Positions 31,432-42,642 are shown, numbered from the stretch's first letter. The stretch: DNA of 64,000 nt from Symbiodinium kawagutii (GCA_009767595.1 VSDK01004339.1:268812-332811), one strand, 5' to 3'. A program made the numbers and translations. Notes: generated from the letters alone by a model not told the origin.

Positions 31432-31679
31432 GTAGCCTGGCGTTGGAAGATGAGTTGGTTGAACGGTTGAATCAATAAGGATTAGTTAATTGATTCAATA
31501 AGAGCTATGGTTAGTCAATGAGTTAGTCAATGAGTTGATTCATGGTTAATTGTTGTTAATTGGTTTATTAATAACGGATTAATGATTATTTTTGGTTGAT
31601 AAATGTTAATAGTGCTTAATTCTAGGGATTGATAAGGGAAAATAAGCAACAATAATGGTTCAGTACTATTATTAGTGGT

Positions 31680-31768
31680 GTGGTTGGCATTTCTTGTTTT
31701 CCCGAGTATCTATCAACAAATGGTTGGTTGACTCATATTTGTCATAGTGGTTGAAACCACCGACCAAG
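31680..31768. mobile_element. Family B element
   Basis: GTGGTTGGCATTTCTTGTTTTCCC left, TGGTTGAAACCACCGACCAAG right, in the intron between the exons at 31353 and 32411. Confidence 0.88.
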
Positions 31769-32410
31769 CAGAATTGTCAGGTGGTTTCTTGGAATGGGGT
31801 GCCGCAAAAATGGTTGGTTAATGGGATAAGATTGGTGAAGTCCATGGTGGATTGAGTTTATAACTTGGAATCTTCCAACTTTGGATTCTAAATTTCATAC
31901 TTGATTGAAGTCACTAGTGGATCTAGATGCTTGTCATCTGCAACGCTCGTCTTTGATCAATCAGCTACCCCTTGACAGTTTGATATGGATCATCCACAGA
32001 GCAACATACCCCAGTCCTGTTCATGTTTGACCGGCGGAGGATGGGAAATGTGTAATTCCGTCATCATCAGTGCACACGGTACAATTAATTACCCAGCATA
32101 ATGGGTCGATGCCCTACTGAACGTGACTATCGTTGAATGATTAGGGCTACCTCCGTTTGTGAACAATCGTAAATTGTTGTTGGCTGTTGGCATCTAGTTT
32201 TGATTATTACCATCCATTATATAAGCTTCAATTTCGACATTAATCACGAGCCTATAATTCATTATCAATTTACCCTTCACAAGCCATTTTTACCTAATCA
32301 TTTAACCCTTCATTGACTCATCACTAGCGATTCACCAAGCATTCATTCATGATTCATTAGGCGTTCATAAACTTTTCACGTCCTGATAGGTTCTCTCTCC
32401 ATTCTCTCAG

Positions 32411-32464
32411 GCGGCCAAGGTGGCATTGCAGGCAGCGGATGAAGGATCTGATGTTTGTAATTTG
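32411..32464 (+). CDS. Internal exon
   Basis: Pyrimidine tract TTCTCTCTCCATTCTCTCAG, frame AAKVALQAADEGSDVCNL, donor possibly TTTG|GTCCGT. The helical Ala/Gln/Glu character matches the exon at 33890. Confidence 0.6.
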
Positions 32465-32849
32465 GTCCGTAGCTGGTTGAGTTTAGGGTTAACTGGTGAA
32501 ATATGATCAATGAGGGTTGATAGTGGATAGTTATGGACAATCATTGATAGCAATGGTCGGTGATGGTTCGTAGCCAACAACAAATGGATTATCTAAGCAT
32601 CATGAACCATTGTTAAGCATAATCATGAAAGACTGTGTTTGAATCATGAATCCTCACCAACAAAATTAAGGCAACATGCGAGGCATAATCATCGTGGGTC
32701 GGTGCCTAGTAGTATCAACAATGGATAGAGATGGCTGGTGTTGAGCGATGGAAAGGCAGCTGGGCGGTGTTCAACATCCTCAATCGGAATAACAACCAAC
32801 AACAGTCGGAAGCCAATTGACCAACACTATGGCTGGTTAATGGAAATGA

Positions 32850-32942
32850 CTGGTTGGTAGTTTCAAGCATTTTTTACTTTCCCAGTATCACCAAATGGTC
32901 GGTTGAGTAATATTTTTCATAGGGGTTGAAACCACCAACCAG
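32850..32942. mobile_element. Family B element
   Basis: CTGGTTGGTAGTTTCAAGCA left, GGTTGAAACCACCAACCAG right. Near-perfect termini. Confidence 0.93.
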
Positions 32943-33723
32943 ATGATGCTTGACAGTAGATTGATATTTGACAGGGGATGATGACCAGCCAACAATAACA
33001 AGGCAGTAGGGGATGGAGTTTCCTTTGGCGCTGATCTCGAGGGGACTCTGAGCGTCCAAGCAGGGTTTCGAGCAACATGATAAACTCAGAATGATTGCTT
33101 ACTCCGTAAAAGAGGTACAGTACTAAGTAATGTTGTACATGGTAGGTGATTTGTCATGATCACAAGCCAAGAGAAGAGTGGATGTGCAGCAATTGCGTTT
33201 TTGAATGCAAACATTTCACAGGAAGGGACCGCAAAACACGGGATATCAAAGCAAGACTATTTGGCAGATGTGGCCAAAATATCCAGAAAGAAATAGTTCC
33301 AAGCCGTGGGGTAAATCAAACATCCAGAGTTTTGCTGTGATGCTTGTTGGTTTCTGAAATCAATGACTGCTGACAAACCATGTCACACCCACATTGATAG
33401 ACAGTTGAAATCAGAGCACTGATGGGGGCCATGCAGAAACAATGCGGGTGTTTTCCTGACTGAACTAGATTCTGGTAGCATGGATATAAGCATTTTCGAA
33501 GTTCCAAGTTGTTGGGAGATTGCCTGGCCAGAATTTACATACACACACACACCCTGTTCAAAACCCACATTTGCTTGCGTGACTCCCAATTCCTAAAGAG
33601 ACTGATCATGGCATACAGCTCATACACTACTCGGATTTGAAACTTGCTTGCAAGCCATTTCTCCACATCCTGTACTGTTGGGGGTATTCTATGTTACAAT
33701 CTCTTGCAATATATTATGGAAAC

Positions 33724-33819
33724 CTGGTTGGCGGTTTCGAACATCTTTTATTTTCCCTAGCGATCATCAACACATGGTTGGTTGACGGTATGGAAAGCCT
33801 ATTGATAGCCACTAACCAG
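33724..33819. mobile_element. Family B element
   Basis: CTGGTTGGCGGTTTCGAACA left. The right end is diverged but still ACTAACCAG. Confidence 0.85.
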
Positions 33820-33889
33820 CTAGTTAACCACCATTATTGGTGGGTTTCCCTATGGAAACTGATGTCTCCTTTACATCCGTCCGGGCCAG

Positions 33890-33958
33890 GAAGCTCGAGA
33901 CGCGAAGCAATTGGCTGATGCGGCTCAGCAGGCGCTCCCCGGGGAGATCCAGTCATTA
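33890..33958 (+). CDS. Internal exon, coiled-coil-like
   Basis: Acceptor CATCCGTCCGGGCCAG. Frame EARDAKQLADAAQQALPGEI then QSL, Ala/Gln/Glu-rich and helix-forming. The donor is uncertain (ATTA|GTTAGT fits poorly). A family A element starts 40 bp later. Confidence 0.6.
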
Positions 33959-33997
33959 GTTAGTTCCGGTTTTGTCCGAAGTAGTTGGTGACTTGCC

Positions 33998-34107
33998 ATA
34001 TGATGGTTTCTCAAGCCATAGGGGACCCCCAAAATGGATGGTTTATTATTATAAATGCTTAATAAAGGATGATTTAGGGGTACCCCTGTTTTGAGAAACA
34101 CCCATAT
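33998..34107. mobile_element. Family A element
   Basis: ATATGATGGTTTCTCAAGCC left, GTTTTGAGAAACACCCATAT right, TA on each side. Confidence 0.93.
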
Positions 34108-34741
34108 CGTACCATCAAATCTTTTGAAGGTTATGAATCGAATGATAACACAAACATGCTTATGGATCTCCGATTAAGACTTCCTGATCCTTTTTTGTCA
34201 TCGCACCAATTCTAGTGGTACAAGGAGTGTCAACTCACGGAAAGACAACCAAAAAGAAGGATCATATTAGAGTTACTGTAGGTAGTAGATCGGTTTGAAC
34301 TTCCGGTGATACTGGCGATTTCAAAATCAGTGATTTTCTTTCTAAGCAATTCTGTGGAATTAAGCAGCCACTCATGGTTGGTTCCACGGGGCATTATCGT
34401 ATACGGAGGGATACCACCAACAAATGGGTGGTTCGAGGTGGGATGTTACACAAGATGGTGCTGGCATGTCATGAGCATTGTGCAAGTAATTGCCATAGCG
34501 GTGATAAAACAGCATATGCATACAATCTCACACAGACAGAGGCAAAAAAACGATGAATCAACAATGTATAGTCAATGCGTATGTGTATCGCCACGTATTT
34601 TCAGATTTTTAAGATACAAGTGAATATAGCTGCTATTCATATCTAAAGCTATCAACCATTAGTTAAACTATATAATGTACTGTACACCATAGATACATAG
34701 TTATCTATTCAACTCATTCGCAGCCCATTCGCTAATCCCTC

Positions 34742-34852
34742 ATATGGTGGTTTCCAAAATAGGGGACCTCCCGCAAATCATCCCTTTATCAACCGTTTAC
34801 AGAAATAAACCAGCCATTTTTGGGGTACCTCCATTTTAAGAAACCCCTATAT
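34742..34852. mobile_element. Family A element next to an exon
   Basis: ATATGGTGGTTTCCAAAATA left, CCATTTTAAGAAACCCCTATAT right. It ends 11 bp before the acceptor CTCCTATCCAG. Confidence 0.92.
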
Positions 34853-34863
34853 CTCCTATCCAG

Positions 34864-34970
34864 TTGGAACGTTTGCGCGTTCGGGGCGCCACTTGCCGTG
34901 CTGCAACGGAAACGGGCCCATGCCATCGCGCCTCAGGCAGTCTCAAACCTGACCAGGCGTGGGTAGCGAG
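34864..34970 (+). CDS. Exon adjoining a family A element
   Basis: After TATCCAG the island is open in two frames: NVCAFGAPLAVLQRKRAHAI then APQAVSNLTRRG (better third-position GC), or LERLRVRGATCRAATETGPC. The 3' end is unresolved. Confidence 0.45.
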
Positions 34971-35049
34971 TGGTGCAGGTTCAACCATTAGAGTACGAGT
35001 GCGAACCATTGATGATTCACTTGGTTTAACATTATTAGTAGTTATTGCT

Positions 35050-35280
35050 AGCTAGTGAGTTGCATCATATTGATGATCAACTAGTGGTTGACATTACTAG
35101 TTGATGAGTTGAAACTAGTAATATTGATCAACTAGTGGTTGATTGTCATGGTTAACGATCAATGGTTGACATAATCATGGTGATTTTTGTGTAGTCAGAT
35201 TTCTGAGAGTTGTGTTGACATAACTCTATTGATATCAGTGGTTGACAACACAACCATGAGTTGTGTCGTGTTGTGATCTT
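35050..35280. repeat. TGATCAACTAGTGGTTGACA palindromic repeats
   Basis: ATTGATCAACTAGTGGTTGA and related words recur in direct and inverted order over about 200 bp. Confidence 0.75.
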
Positions 35281-35569
35281 TAGATATTTTTACCTGATGG
35301 TCGTAAATCTTTCCTAGTTAGCATTGATAGTCAGCAGTGGTCGATACTGGTGATGTCTTGCAACTGTTATCCAGAATAATTCACCAGGGTTCACCCTCAT
35401 TGACTTTGGTAAACGATGACCAATGTTGGTTTATGATGGCTCATTGATGCTTAATGATACGTGATGAATGATTGATAGATGGTCAATGACGCTTCATGAG
35501 CTGGTTTACTTGGATGTGCACCCCCACGGGTCGCAAGTGGTCACAATTCCCACGGTTTCTGGGGGTTAG

Positions 35570-35750
35570 TTCAGCTTCCTTATAGGGCGTGAGTAACCAT
35601 GGTGAACCAGCTGCACATCTTTCGGGGATGAAACCTCTGACACCCGGAACCTGCCAAACCGCCCCCAGGTCGCAACCTGGTACTCCAAGTGCACAGGAGT
35701 TTCCTGCCGTGCAGCGGAAAAACCGGACTCGTGGGCGATTCCCCTGACCA
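35570..35750. CDS. GC-rich exon island, strand unresolved
   Basis: Forward: MKPLTPGTCQTAPRSQPGTP then SAQEFPAVQRKNRTRG, linker-like. Reverse frames are open for 193 codons (36064-35483). No domain is recognised. Confidence 0.4.
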
Positions 35751-35803
35751 ACCAACGGCCAGTGACATGTTTTCCCAAATGCAAAACAGGGGAATACAAC
35801 GTG

Positions 35804-35881
35804 CAAGGTACACAATTTGTGAAAACTGACCAACCAACCAACAGCCAGTGACACTCCTGACCAACCAAATTGTGTACCTTG
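35804..35881. repeat. Hairpin-forming inverted repeat
   Basis: CAAGGTACACAATTTG and CAAATTGTGTACCTTG form a 16-bp perfect stem around a loop containing GACCAACCAACCAACAGCCA, which is itself a direct repeat of 35744. Confidence 0.9.
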
Positions 35882-36069
35882 ACGGTCTTTTTGATAATGA
35901 GCTGTTGAAAACTGAATTCCGAAATGCAACTCGTTGTAAGATGGATGGTTATCTGTGTGCAAACCAGAAACGGTAGTTTTCCTATCAGTGATGGATAGTG
36001 TTGAGTGCTTAGTGCCAACCTTTATGGACAAAGCCAATAGAAACAGATGAATGGTAGCGCTCACATAGC

Positions 36070-36221
36070 TTAGTTACCACCATTCGCAGCTGGCACCAGG
36101 AGCAGTCCTCCGATTTCGGTATACCCCAGGCGAGGCAACCCATCAAGGATGGCAATCACATGGTGCATCACACAGATCTCGTTTCTTCGGATGTACATGC
36201 GCCACGAAGCACCTACCTACA
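36070..36221 (-). CDS. Terminal coding exon, reverse strand
   Basis: The frame reads ASWRMYIRRNEICVMHHVIA then ILDGLPRLGYTEIGGLLLVP and stops at TAA 36070. An acceptor AG lies near 36222. Third-position GC is good. The product is not recognised; the HHVIAILDGL stretch looks like a structured core. Confidence 0.55.
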
Positions 36222-36488
36222 TGACATCTATCATCATATTCGCTATATATTATGATTATACTATGATATCTACATATGATACTCATTCATTTCCATAGAT
36301 GTATAGTTACATACATGCACCCATAGCCTGCATACGCAAAACTGAGAGATGCGTACATACAGTTGACATCAGGGGCACTTCGTAGTTAACAGCCATAAGT
36401 ACACACTTCGCAGACATTACATCCCTTACATGCAACATTTTACGCACTCGCATGCATGCACGCAAAGCAATCATAGATACATACATAC

Positions 36489-36545
36489 TTGCATGCTTGC
36501 TTGCTTGCTTGCTTGTTTGCTTGCCTACTTACTTACTTGCTTATC
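36489..36545. repeat. (CTTG)n microsatellite
   Basis: TGCTTGCTTGCTTGC then TACTTACTTGC. Confidence 0.95.
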
Positions 36546-37078
36546 ATGAGTATTTTGCATACCTTACTCACATTCCTTACATTACATACACGCATGAATA
36601 TGAATACGTATACCCACACGGGCATAACATGACGATGGGCAGTTACTAGATGATGTTGATGGTGAAAGAATCTTGGATCTGCATATTTGAGTATCCCAAG
36701 TGTTGTTTTGGCATCGCATTTGAGTACTCAGCAGGTAACCACACCGGTTAAATCCGGTTAAATCCATGTGTCGGGTCTATCGGTCAAGTGTCACAGTTCT
36801 TCATCGATGAATCTCCACACGACTCGCATTTCTTCCAGCTCTTTCTGGAAGCTTCTTTCGTTGCTGCTCTTCCGTTGATCGGTGCCGGGGTAAATGACAA
36901 GGAAGTTCCGTAGGAAATTGCCAGTTTTGGCCATGGCTCAGTCTCTGTCATCTCCCAGAAGACCGTCTGAGCACGGATGTCCGCTTATATGATTTTAGTA
37001 CTAAGACCAAGAGCACCATTTGGAAACCAAAGAAAGAAAACAAACAAACAATAATCAAAACACACGCCCAGTCAGGAA

Positions 37079-37303
37079 ATGTCAGTAATTGGCAAACAAA
37101 ATTGCCAGACCAAGGGACAAAGTGGGCGACTTTCTATGGCACAGGCTGCTCCTCCTACCCCTGGGCGATCGCCGCTGGTACAATCTATGATAGAAGAGGT
37201 GCCCTGGAAACGGGCGCCACGGGCTAGTCGCCATCCCCAAGACGGATTGCAGAATGTCCACAAAAATAGGGACAGTCATCAAGAATTGTGGCCAGAAATA
37301 TGA
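37079..37303 (+). CDS. 74-codon open frame, hydrophilic
   Basis: The forward frame includes SGRLSMAQAAPPTPGRSPLV then QSMIEEVPWKRAPRASRHPQ and ends at TGA 37301. Disordered, basic, Ser/Pro-containing. An acceptor may be AAATGTCAG at 37087. A reverse frame is also open. Confidence 0.45.
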   Translation: MSVIGKQNCQTKGQSGRLSMAQAAPPTPGRSPLVQSMIEEVPWKRAPRASRHPQDGLQNVHKNRDSHQELWPEI

Positions 37304-38303
37304 CCGTTGATACTCCCAGTTCAACTGGGGTACAATCAATGCTCCAGGCATTTATGGACACACCCAGGCATGTAGCCATGATGTGTTTTCGAAACTGGTC
37401 AGTCGAATGGGTGAGGTGCCTTCTGGAGTGGTTTAGTTTACAAAGATGATTTGTACTTTGTTGAGAACTTTCTTACTCCTGATCAAACTCTCACCTTTCA
37501 GTTGAAATACGTTGAGATGGCATCACCAAGTTTTCATCACGCCTATGAATGACGGTTTATCTGGTGGAAGACACTTGGCATCGCACAGATGGCCTAGATC
37601 GATGAACCCATAGAACCCATCCAGGATAGGGGTGGGATGGGTCCGTGTTAGGAATCACACATTTTGCACTGTGTGACGGTCACCTAGTGTCAATATATTC
37701 CAAGGGTAACCAACAGTGGATATACAGCTTGAACATTTACCTTGTGACCTATTATCGATGACTATCGCGCACAAGATCACCATCAAACATTGGTAGCATC
37801 TATTCTTTTGAACTCGTGGCAATGCAACCTAGTTGATCATCGCTTGTAGTATTGCTGAGAATCAATCAATTGATTCGTCATCGATCAACACTGTGGGCTA
37901 CTAAACAAACATTATGAACCAGCGGAGCCAGCGTAGTTTGCTATTCATTCTCATTGTTGGTGACTTATCACCAGATCCAGTTTTTTTGCTTGCTACCACA
38001 ATTAGTTGTTATCGTTTTGAACATATCTTTGGCTACTATTTTGTTGGTGCGTAGCTACCACTATTGTTACCATTGTTGGCCAGTAGTTATCATCATGATT
38101 GTTATCAAGTACATAGTTGTCACTATTAAATGATGACTACTACAATTGTTATCATGGTTGTTGGCATGGTTCTTACCATACAGTTGTAGATTAGAAAGTT
38201 CTTACCATTTCGTTAAGGACCATTATTGCTGGTTGCTTGGCATAGCCATCCATAGCCAGTCTTGTTGCATATGATCGCCCTGGTTGTTGCACCCGCTGTT
38301 CAG
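37304..38303. other. Intron-like sequence, no gene seen
   Basis: AT-rich, with ATTGTTGGT / TATCATGATTGTTATC words typical of the window's introns. Confidence 0.4.
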
Positions 38304-38390
38304 GCACCTTTAGCTGATACGCCCATGCCGGTGGCTGTGCGGACACCGCCCACTATGGTCGCTGACTCAGCAGCACATCACTCAATGAAG
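38304..38390 (+). CDS. Internal exon, 29 codons, phase 0-0
   Basis: Acceptor GCACCCGCTGTTCAG, donor CAATGAAG|GTCTGT, 87 nt. Frame APLADTPMPVAVRTPPTMVA then DSAAHHSMK, a Pro/Ala-rich linker. Confidence 0.65.
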
Positions 38391-38649
38391 GTCTGTGGTG
38401 CCTGCATGATTGCAATGACATTATGATTTGTTGCGATAAACTATATAGATAATGATTTTCAGATCTTTATTTTCTAAATGGACATGGTGCATATGCAACT
38501 TACACATCTCGATATAGAACAAAAGTGCATACATGTGATTGACATTACGACATGTATATATATATATATATATTTAAATATATAATGTATAGTGGTGGTT
38601 GTATACTTTGTATTTACAATTCATGTAGGGGTCGTTGTCTTCCCTTCAG

Positions 38650-38775
38650 CTGTTGTGTCACCAGAAGCCACCATCTTGGACCCTGGGAGCAGGCGGCTCC
38701 AGTTCGGTCCAACGTCGAGAGAAAGATTGAGGCCGGGAAGACTCGGGGAATTTCCAACGATCAAACTAATCAAGC
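38650..38775 (+). CDS. Exon following 38304-38390
   Basis: Acceptor GTTGTCTTCCCTTCAG. All three frames are open for most of the length. VVSPEATILDPGSRRLQFGP and VRSNVERKIEAGKTRGISND both look plausible. The upstream exon ends in phase 0, which gives a frame that closes at TGA near 38730, so an intermediate exon may be missing. Confidence 0.5.
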
Positions 38776-39116
38776 CACTAGCATGTGTAGATTGATCATG
38801 TTTGTACCCAACTTTTTGACATATCATTTTTCAACTAAGTGTATATCAAAGTATGGTCTCATTGGTCCGTACAAGAGTCCTTTCATAGCAATGGCGTTAC
38901 ACCACGTGCAGTCAACATGGGTGGTTTACCACGAATACCTATGCTTCCGAAACAACGAAAAAATGGATATCCGTTTTCAAGGCTGCAACCATGTTGCTAT
39001 GGTTACCCCGTACTTAGCCCATGGCGAACCCATGGTTATTCCGCGGTTCGCCGAACGTAGAATGTGCATGCAGCCTCTTGCGTCGCACCTGCGGGACGCG
39101 AGATGCTGCTTTGCAG

Positions 39117-39200
39117 GCTGAGTGCAGTGCCGACTGCTCTGTGCTGTCACCGCCCGCACACAATGAAGAGTTGAACGACAGTTGTTTGATGTTAATGCTG
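39117..39200 (+). CDS. Exon candidate
   Basis: Acceptor GATGCTGCTTTGCAG, frame AECSADCSVLSPPAHNEELN. Donor not clear. Confidence 0.4.
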
Positions 39201-39874
39201 ATGGATGATTGGACCAACGATAGTGGGCTATAATATGAAATATTGAATGGATATTGATAGATCATTCATAGACCAACAGCATTCATAGATTTTTGCAAAG
39301 AACCAAACAAGACCCATCCTGGAAATACTTCTTGGCCAAACAACATTTTACACAGGGGTCCTGCAACTGATGCTAAAACCCAAAATTCTTCAGAATCAGT
39401 GGCAGTGTGGATGATTGATTGACAGGGATCGATGCTGGTTCTCTTGCCAGTACTAGTCGTTACCAAATCATGTCTACCAGGAGGCAGGATGAACCACTTG
39501 ATGCCGAAATTGCTTTTTGCTTTTGCACGCAAACTTCCTTCAATTTGTCAATCAAAACAACCACTTCGTTGGGTACACCAACCATAAGAAGTTGGGACAA
39601 GCAGAAGTCACTTCAGTCGACCAACAGAGGTTTGTCTTCACTGACCTGACATTTTCTACAAGTTTCCTCACCCCACTGAACCATGGAAAAACGTGTGACA
39701 CGATGCAGGCTGCCATTGTGGTCTTCACATACTTGCGCAATGATCAGTTCTCCTCAATCATCCAAAAATGATCAAAAACATGTTGATATGATTGTGATAT
39801 GCTTATAATGATATGGTAAATGGATGGTGAATATGGTTGACACCAATACCAATACGGCAGAAACGACCAGCCAG

Positions 39875-39984
39875 CGATTACCACCGTGGCAGTGGATCTT
39901 CACGGCCCAGAGATCTTCCAGGTGAAGACTTTGCCGGCTGCCAGCGTGCAACGTCCTGGGAATTTGCCTGAAAGCGTCTCGGTG
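39875..39984 (+). CDS. Exon candidate
   Basis: Frame ITTVAVDLHGPEIFQVKTLP then AASVQRPGNLPESVS, donor GTCTCG|GTGAAG. Good third-position GC. A reverse frame is open as well. Confidence 0.5.
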
Positions 39985-40206
39985 AAGCCGTGAAGCGTGT
40001 CATCCGAGTCGTGGCACTTGCCATCTCTATGTGTGGGGTGCCGGTAATTGCAAGCTCCACAACCTAGACAACTATAGTCATGAAGATTCTGGTCACCGTG
40101 TTACAAAGTGGCTTTTGGATTTAGGGTCATGTTTTTGCGGAAATCACAGCAGTACCGATGATTGACGGCGATGCAGTTAGCCTTACAACAAAGTATTTAA
40201 GTTGCA

Positions 40207-40605
40207 ATGGTGAAGCTCACGTTGATGTGATTTCTCGATGAAGCAGCCATCTCAGGCTTGATTGAAGAGGTCGGCCGGTGCAGCCATTCGTGAAAGGAAA
40301 CTTATGAATTCAACAGAGTCTGAAGCAAAATTGACGATGTCAAGAAACTTCTGGAGAAAACCGTCGATTGCCCTTCTGGCTATCAAAGACATCAACGAAT
40401 CAAAGGTATCAAAAAGGCTGCATGCAACATTCCAGGTACCAAAGGCTACTTGTGAGAGCCTTCCGGACTTGGCACTGCTTGGTCCCGACAGGCTCCAGTG
40501 GTTGAAGAGCCAAAATCTCAACCGTCTCCTGGAGCCAAATTCGATAAGAAGAAGTCCCTCAGGCGTGGCTTCTGGGCTGCGCGGTGCTACCATTATCGGC
40601 AGTAA
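40207..40605 (+). pseudogene. Either a 132-codon frame interrupted by four TGA, or an overlapping open frame
   Basis: From ATG 40207 one frame reads like protein (KIDDVKKLLEKTVDCPSGYQ and KFDKKKSLRRGFWAARCYHY) to TAA 40603, but contains TGA at 40228, 40291, 40321 and 40453. The next frame (40262-40636) is uninterrupted for 125 codons (SRNFWRKPSIALLAIKDINE), and a reverse frame is also open. Third-position GC does not separate them clearly. It is either an intronless gene in the second frame or a decayed copy in the first. Confidence 0.35.
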
Positions 40606-40758
40606 TATGAATCAACATCCAGCAGCCCATGATTGTTGACAACTATTTAGCCGCAATCCAATTTGGGGGCAGCAGCCACACCCACCTGGTCCTTGTCAAC
40701 AGGGGGGGAGTGATGGGAAAGCCTCGCAAAAAAGCAGCAAGGGGAGCCTACAGGACAC

Positions 40759-40826
40759 ATAGGATGTTTCCTCCATGAAGTGTTTGGAGATGATAGGATG
40801 TTTCCTCCATGAAGTGTTTGGAGATC
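40759..40826 (+). repeat. 34-bp tandem duplication
   Basis: ATAGGATGTTTCCTCCATGAAGTGTTTGGAGATG occurs at 40759 and 40793. Confidence 0.92.
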
Positions 40827-41049
40827 GAAACACAGCTTCTCACTGTAGATTCATTGTCCCTCGAAAGATGATTATGAAACAGCAAGGGCATCTGAACATC
40901 GTGATACACTTTTGGCGATACTAGTCAAACAAAAAGCTAGCTCGCACACGATTGATGAGTCTCTCTCATGGCCTGCGACTGCTGCTGCCGATCTTTATGG
41001 AGTGGTGTCATAGACCCCTAAGCTACCAGACAATAGAAATAGGGCGACA

Positions 41050-41259
41050 TTGAGCCAGCAGATGTTCAGGGAACCAGGTCGGGTGGCGCATCAACATTTC
41101 CAGAACTGGTTGAAGGACCAGTCCAGTGATCCCAGTGCCAGACTGCCTTCCAGGCCAGCGCAAAAGAAGATCCACATCTCGGTGACGGACGAACCCGCGG
41201 GGTGGGCAGTGAGAATGTGCCCGCGATCCATCGCTCTCCATAGCCGCTATCCCCTGTAA
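41050..41259 (+). CDS. Exon or short ORF, 69 codons
   Basis: The frame reads QMFREPGRVAHQHFQNWLKD then QSSDPSARLPSRPAQKKIHI and ends at TAA. Hydrophilic with a helical start. A donor inside (CATCTCG|GTGACG) is possible. A reverse frame is open too. Confidence 0.5.
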   Translation: MSQQMFREPGRVAHQHFQNWLKDQSSDPSARLPSRPAQKKIHISVTDEPAGWAVRMCPRSIALHSRYPL

Positions 41260-41415
41260 CGCTCGTATCATCCAGAGATGTTGGTATTTTTTCGCTGTCA
41301 TTGCAACTGCATAATTTCTCTAGTATCCCATCCCATCCAAGCAAAAGTGAAAGGATCTACCACCAATGGATTCCCATCCCACCAGCAAGAACCTTGTAGC
41401 GCTTCCATTTGCCAG

Positions 41416-41507
41416 TGGCAGTGGCGAAGGACATCACATGTCGGGGGTGCGGCAACGTCATCAAATCTGACTCCAACTACTGCCGGCATTGTGGTATGCC
41501 CATCAAG
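41416..41507 (+). CDS. Zinc-ribbon exon
   Basis: Acceptor TCCATTTGCCAG. The frame contains CRGCGNVIKSDSNYCRHCG: two CxxC knuckles 12 residues apart, each followed by Gly, a short zinc-ribbon that should bind one Zn. Stretches of this kind recur as small modules in dinoflagellate gene models (from general knowledge, not searched). The exon ends ATCAAG|GCACTG, which would be a GC-type donor. Alternatively the frame simply continues to 41681 without a stop. Confidence 0.6.
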
Positions 41508-41570
41508 GCACTGGTGTGGATATCTTGTGGCTTTGCTGTTGAGCTTCCCTTACTTCGAAGGAGACCGCAG

Positions 41571-41681
41571 TCAGAAACCAACAGAAATCGTGTGGTGTCC
41601 AGATGGTTGAGCCCCCAAGCACCCCAACGTATGATGTCCATCCGTGATCGTTGGCAGCTATCCCACGGTCTCCCACTGCAG
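41571..41681 (+). CDS. Exon after the zinc-ribbon exon, phase 0-0
   Basis: Acceptor GGAGACCGCAG, donor CACTGCAG|GTATCC, 111 nt. Frame SETNRNRVVSRWLSPQAPQR then MMSIRDRWQLSHGLPLQ, in phase with the preceding exon whether or not the 63 bp between them are spliced. Confidence 0.5.
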
Positions 41682-41719
41682 GTATCCATGATGGTTACTG
41701 CAGGTTCATATTCAACCAT

Positions 41720-41824
41720 TTAGGTGTTTCTCAGAATAGGGGACCCCCAAAATCATTCATTAACAATAATTTTCAGTACTAAACCAACCATCTTAGGGGT
41801 TCCCAATTTTGAGAAACCCCTATT
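41720..41824. mobile_element. Family A element
   Basis: TTAGGTGTTTCTCAGAATAG left, CAATTTTGAGAAACCCCTATT right. It starts 38 bp after the 41681 donor. Confidence 0.9.
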
Positions 41825-42233
41825 TCAGTAAGGCTTCTCACCACAGCTACCATGGATCTGCGCACCTGCAGCTGCTGAACAGAGCTGTGGAATCCGTTGC
41901 GATTCCGCTCTATTTGGGCTGTCCATTGCGAAAATGAGACAATGCCATGAGGAAACACTAGTAACTCCTAGGAACTTATATATATATATATACCTGCTTT
42001 TTGAGGGAAACTCACAAAATCGTTTTGGTATCTGTGGATTCTTTGGATGAACAAACTATTCCAACAGCCTCGATCCTGTGATAATGGGGAGATGTGGTTC
42101 AGAGACCTGAACAAGGCATTTCTTGGCCAAGCGAGCTTGGTGCAGATACCAGCTTTCGCGACCGGATCGTTGAGACACTTCCAACATCCAGCTGTTCAAG
42201 TCTTCCTGTTGAGCTGAAAATCGGATTCCTGTT

Positions 42234-42321
42234 CCCAAGGAAGTCATACCGCCCCATGATTTCAACCTACTGTTCCTAAGGAAGTCATACAGCCCCATCT
42301 AAGGAAGTCATACAGCCCCAT
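42234..42321 (+). repeat. AAGGAAGTCATACAGCCCC repeat, three copies
   Basis: Three irregularly spaced copies of AAGGAAGTCATAC(A/C)GCCCCAT. Confidence 0.85.
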
Positions 42322-42404
42322 CTTCAACATGTTTAAACTCTTTCAATGATGGCATGTTCACAGCCGTAGAAGCTGCCAACGGTAGCCCTTCTCGGCCAGG
42401 GGAG

Positions 42405-42505
42405 GCGTAGCTCCACTTCGCTCCGAGTGGAGAAGGCCGGGCTGCTGAAGCGAGGGCTCACACGGCTCACACGGTTGACCTGGGACTGCGGTTGGGGAGC
42501 TGGTT
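42405..42505 (+). CDS. Exon candidate
   Basis: After GGCGTAG the frame LHFAPSGEGRAAEARAHTAH then TVDLGLRLGSW is open. CTCCACT/AGTGGAG forms a small hairpin at its start. Confidence 0.35.
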
Positions 42506-42642
42506 GATTTCCTGTATCAGTTGGTTAGCAGTCTGATGGTCTTACTGCTGTTTAGTATTTCATTGAGGCGAATTCAACCTTAAACTCAGCGGACCGTTTG
42601 AGGTGTTGTAAGTACACAGGAATTTGTAGAGTCATGAACCAG

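Noticed and set aside
31784-31830. Additional family A copy
   Set aside because: Only the left arm (GGTGGTTTCTTGGAATGGGG) is seen; no right end, so not listed as an element.
42405-42440. Possible tRNA or small RNA hairpin
   Set aside because: Only a 7-bp stem (CTCCACT/AGTGGAG); no cloverleaf, no T-arm motif, and it overlaps an open frame.
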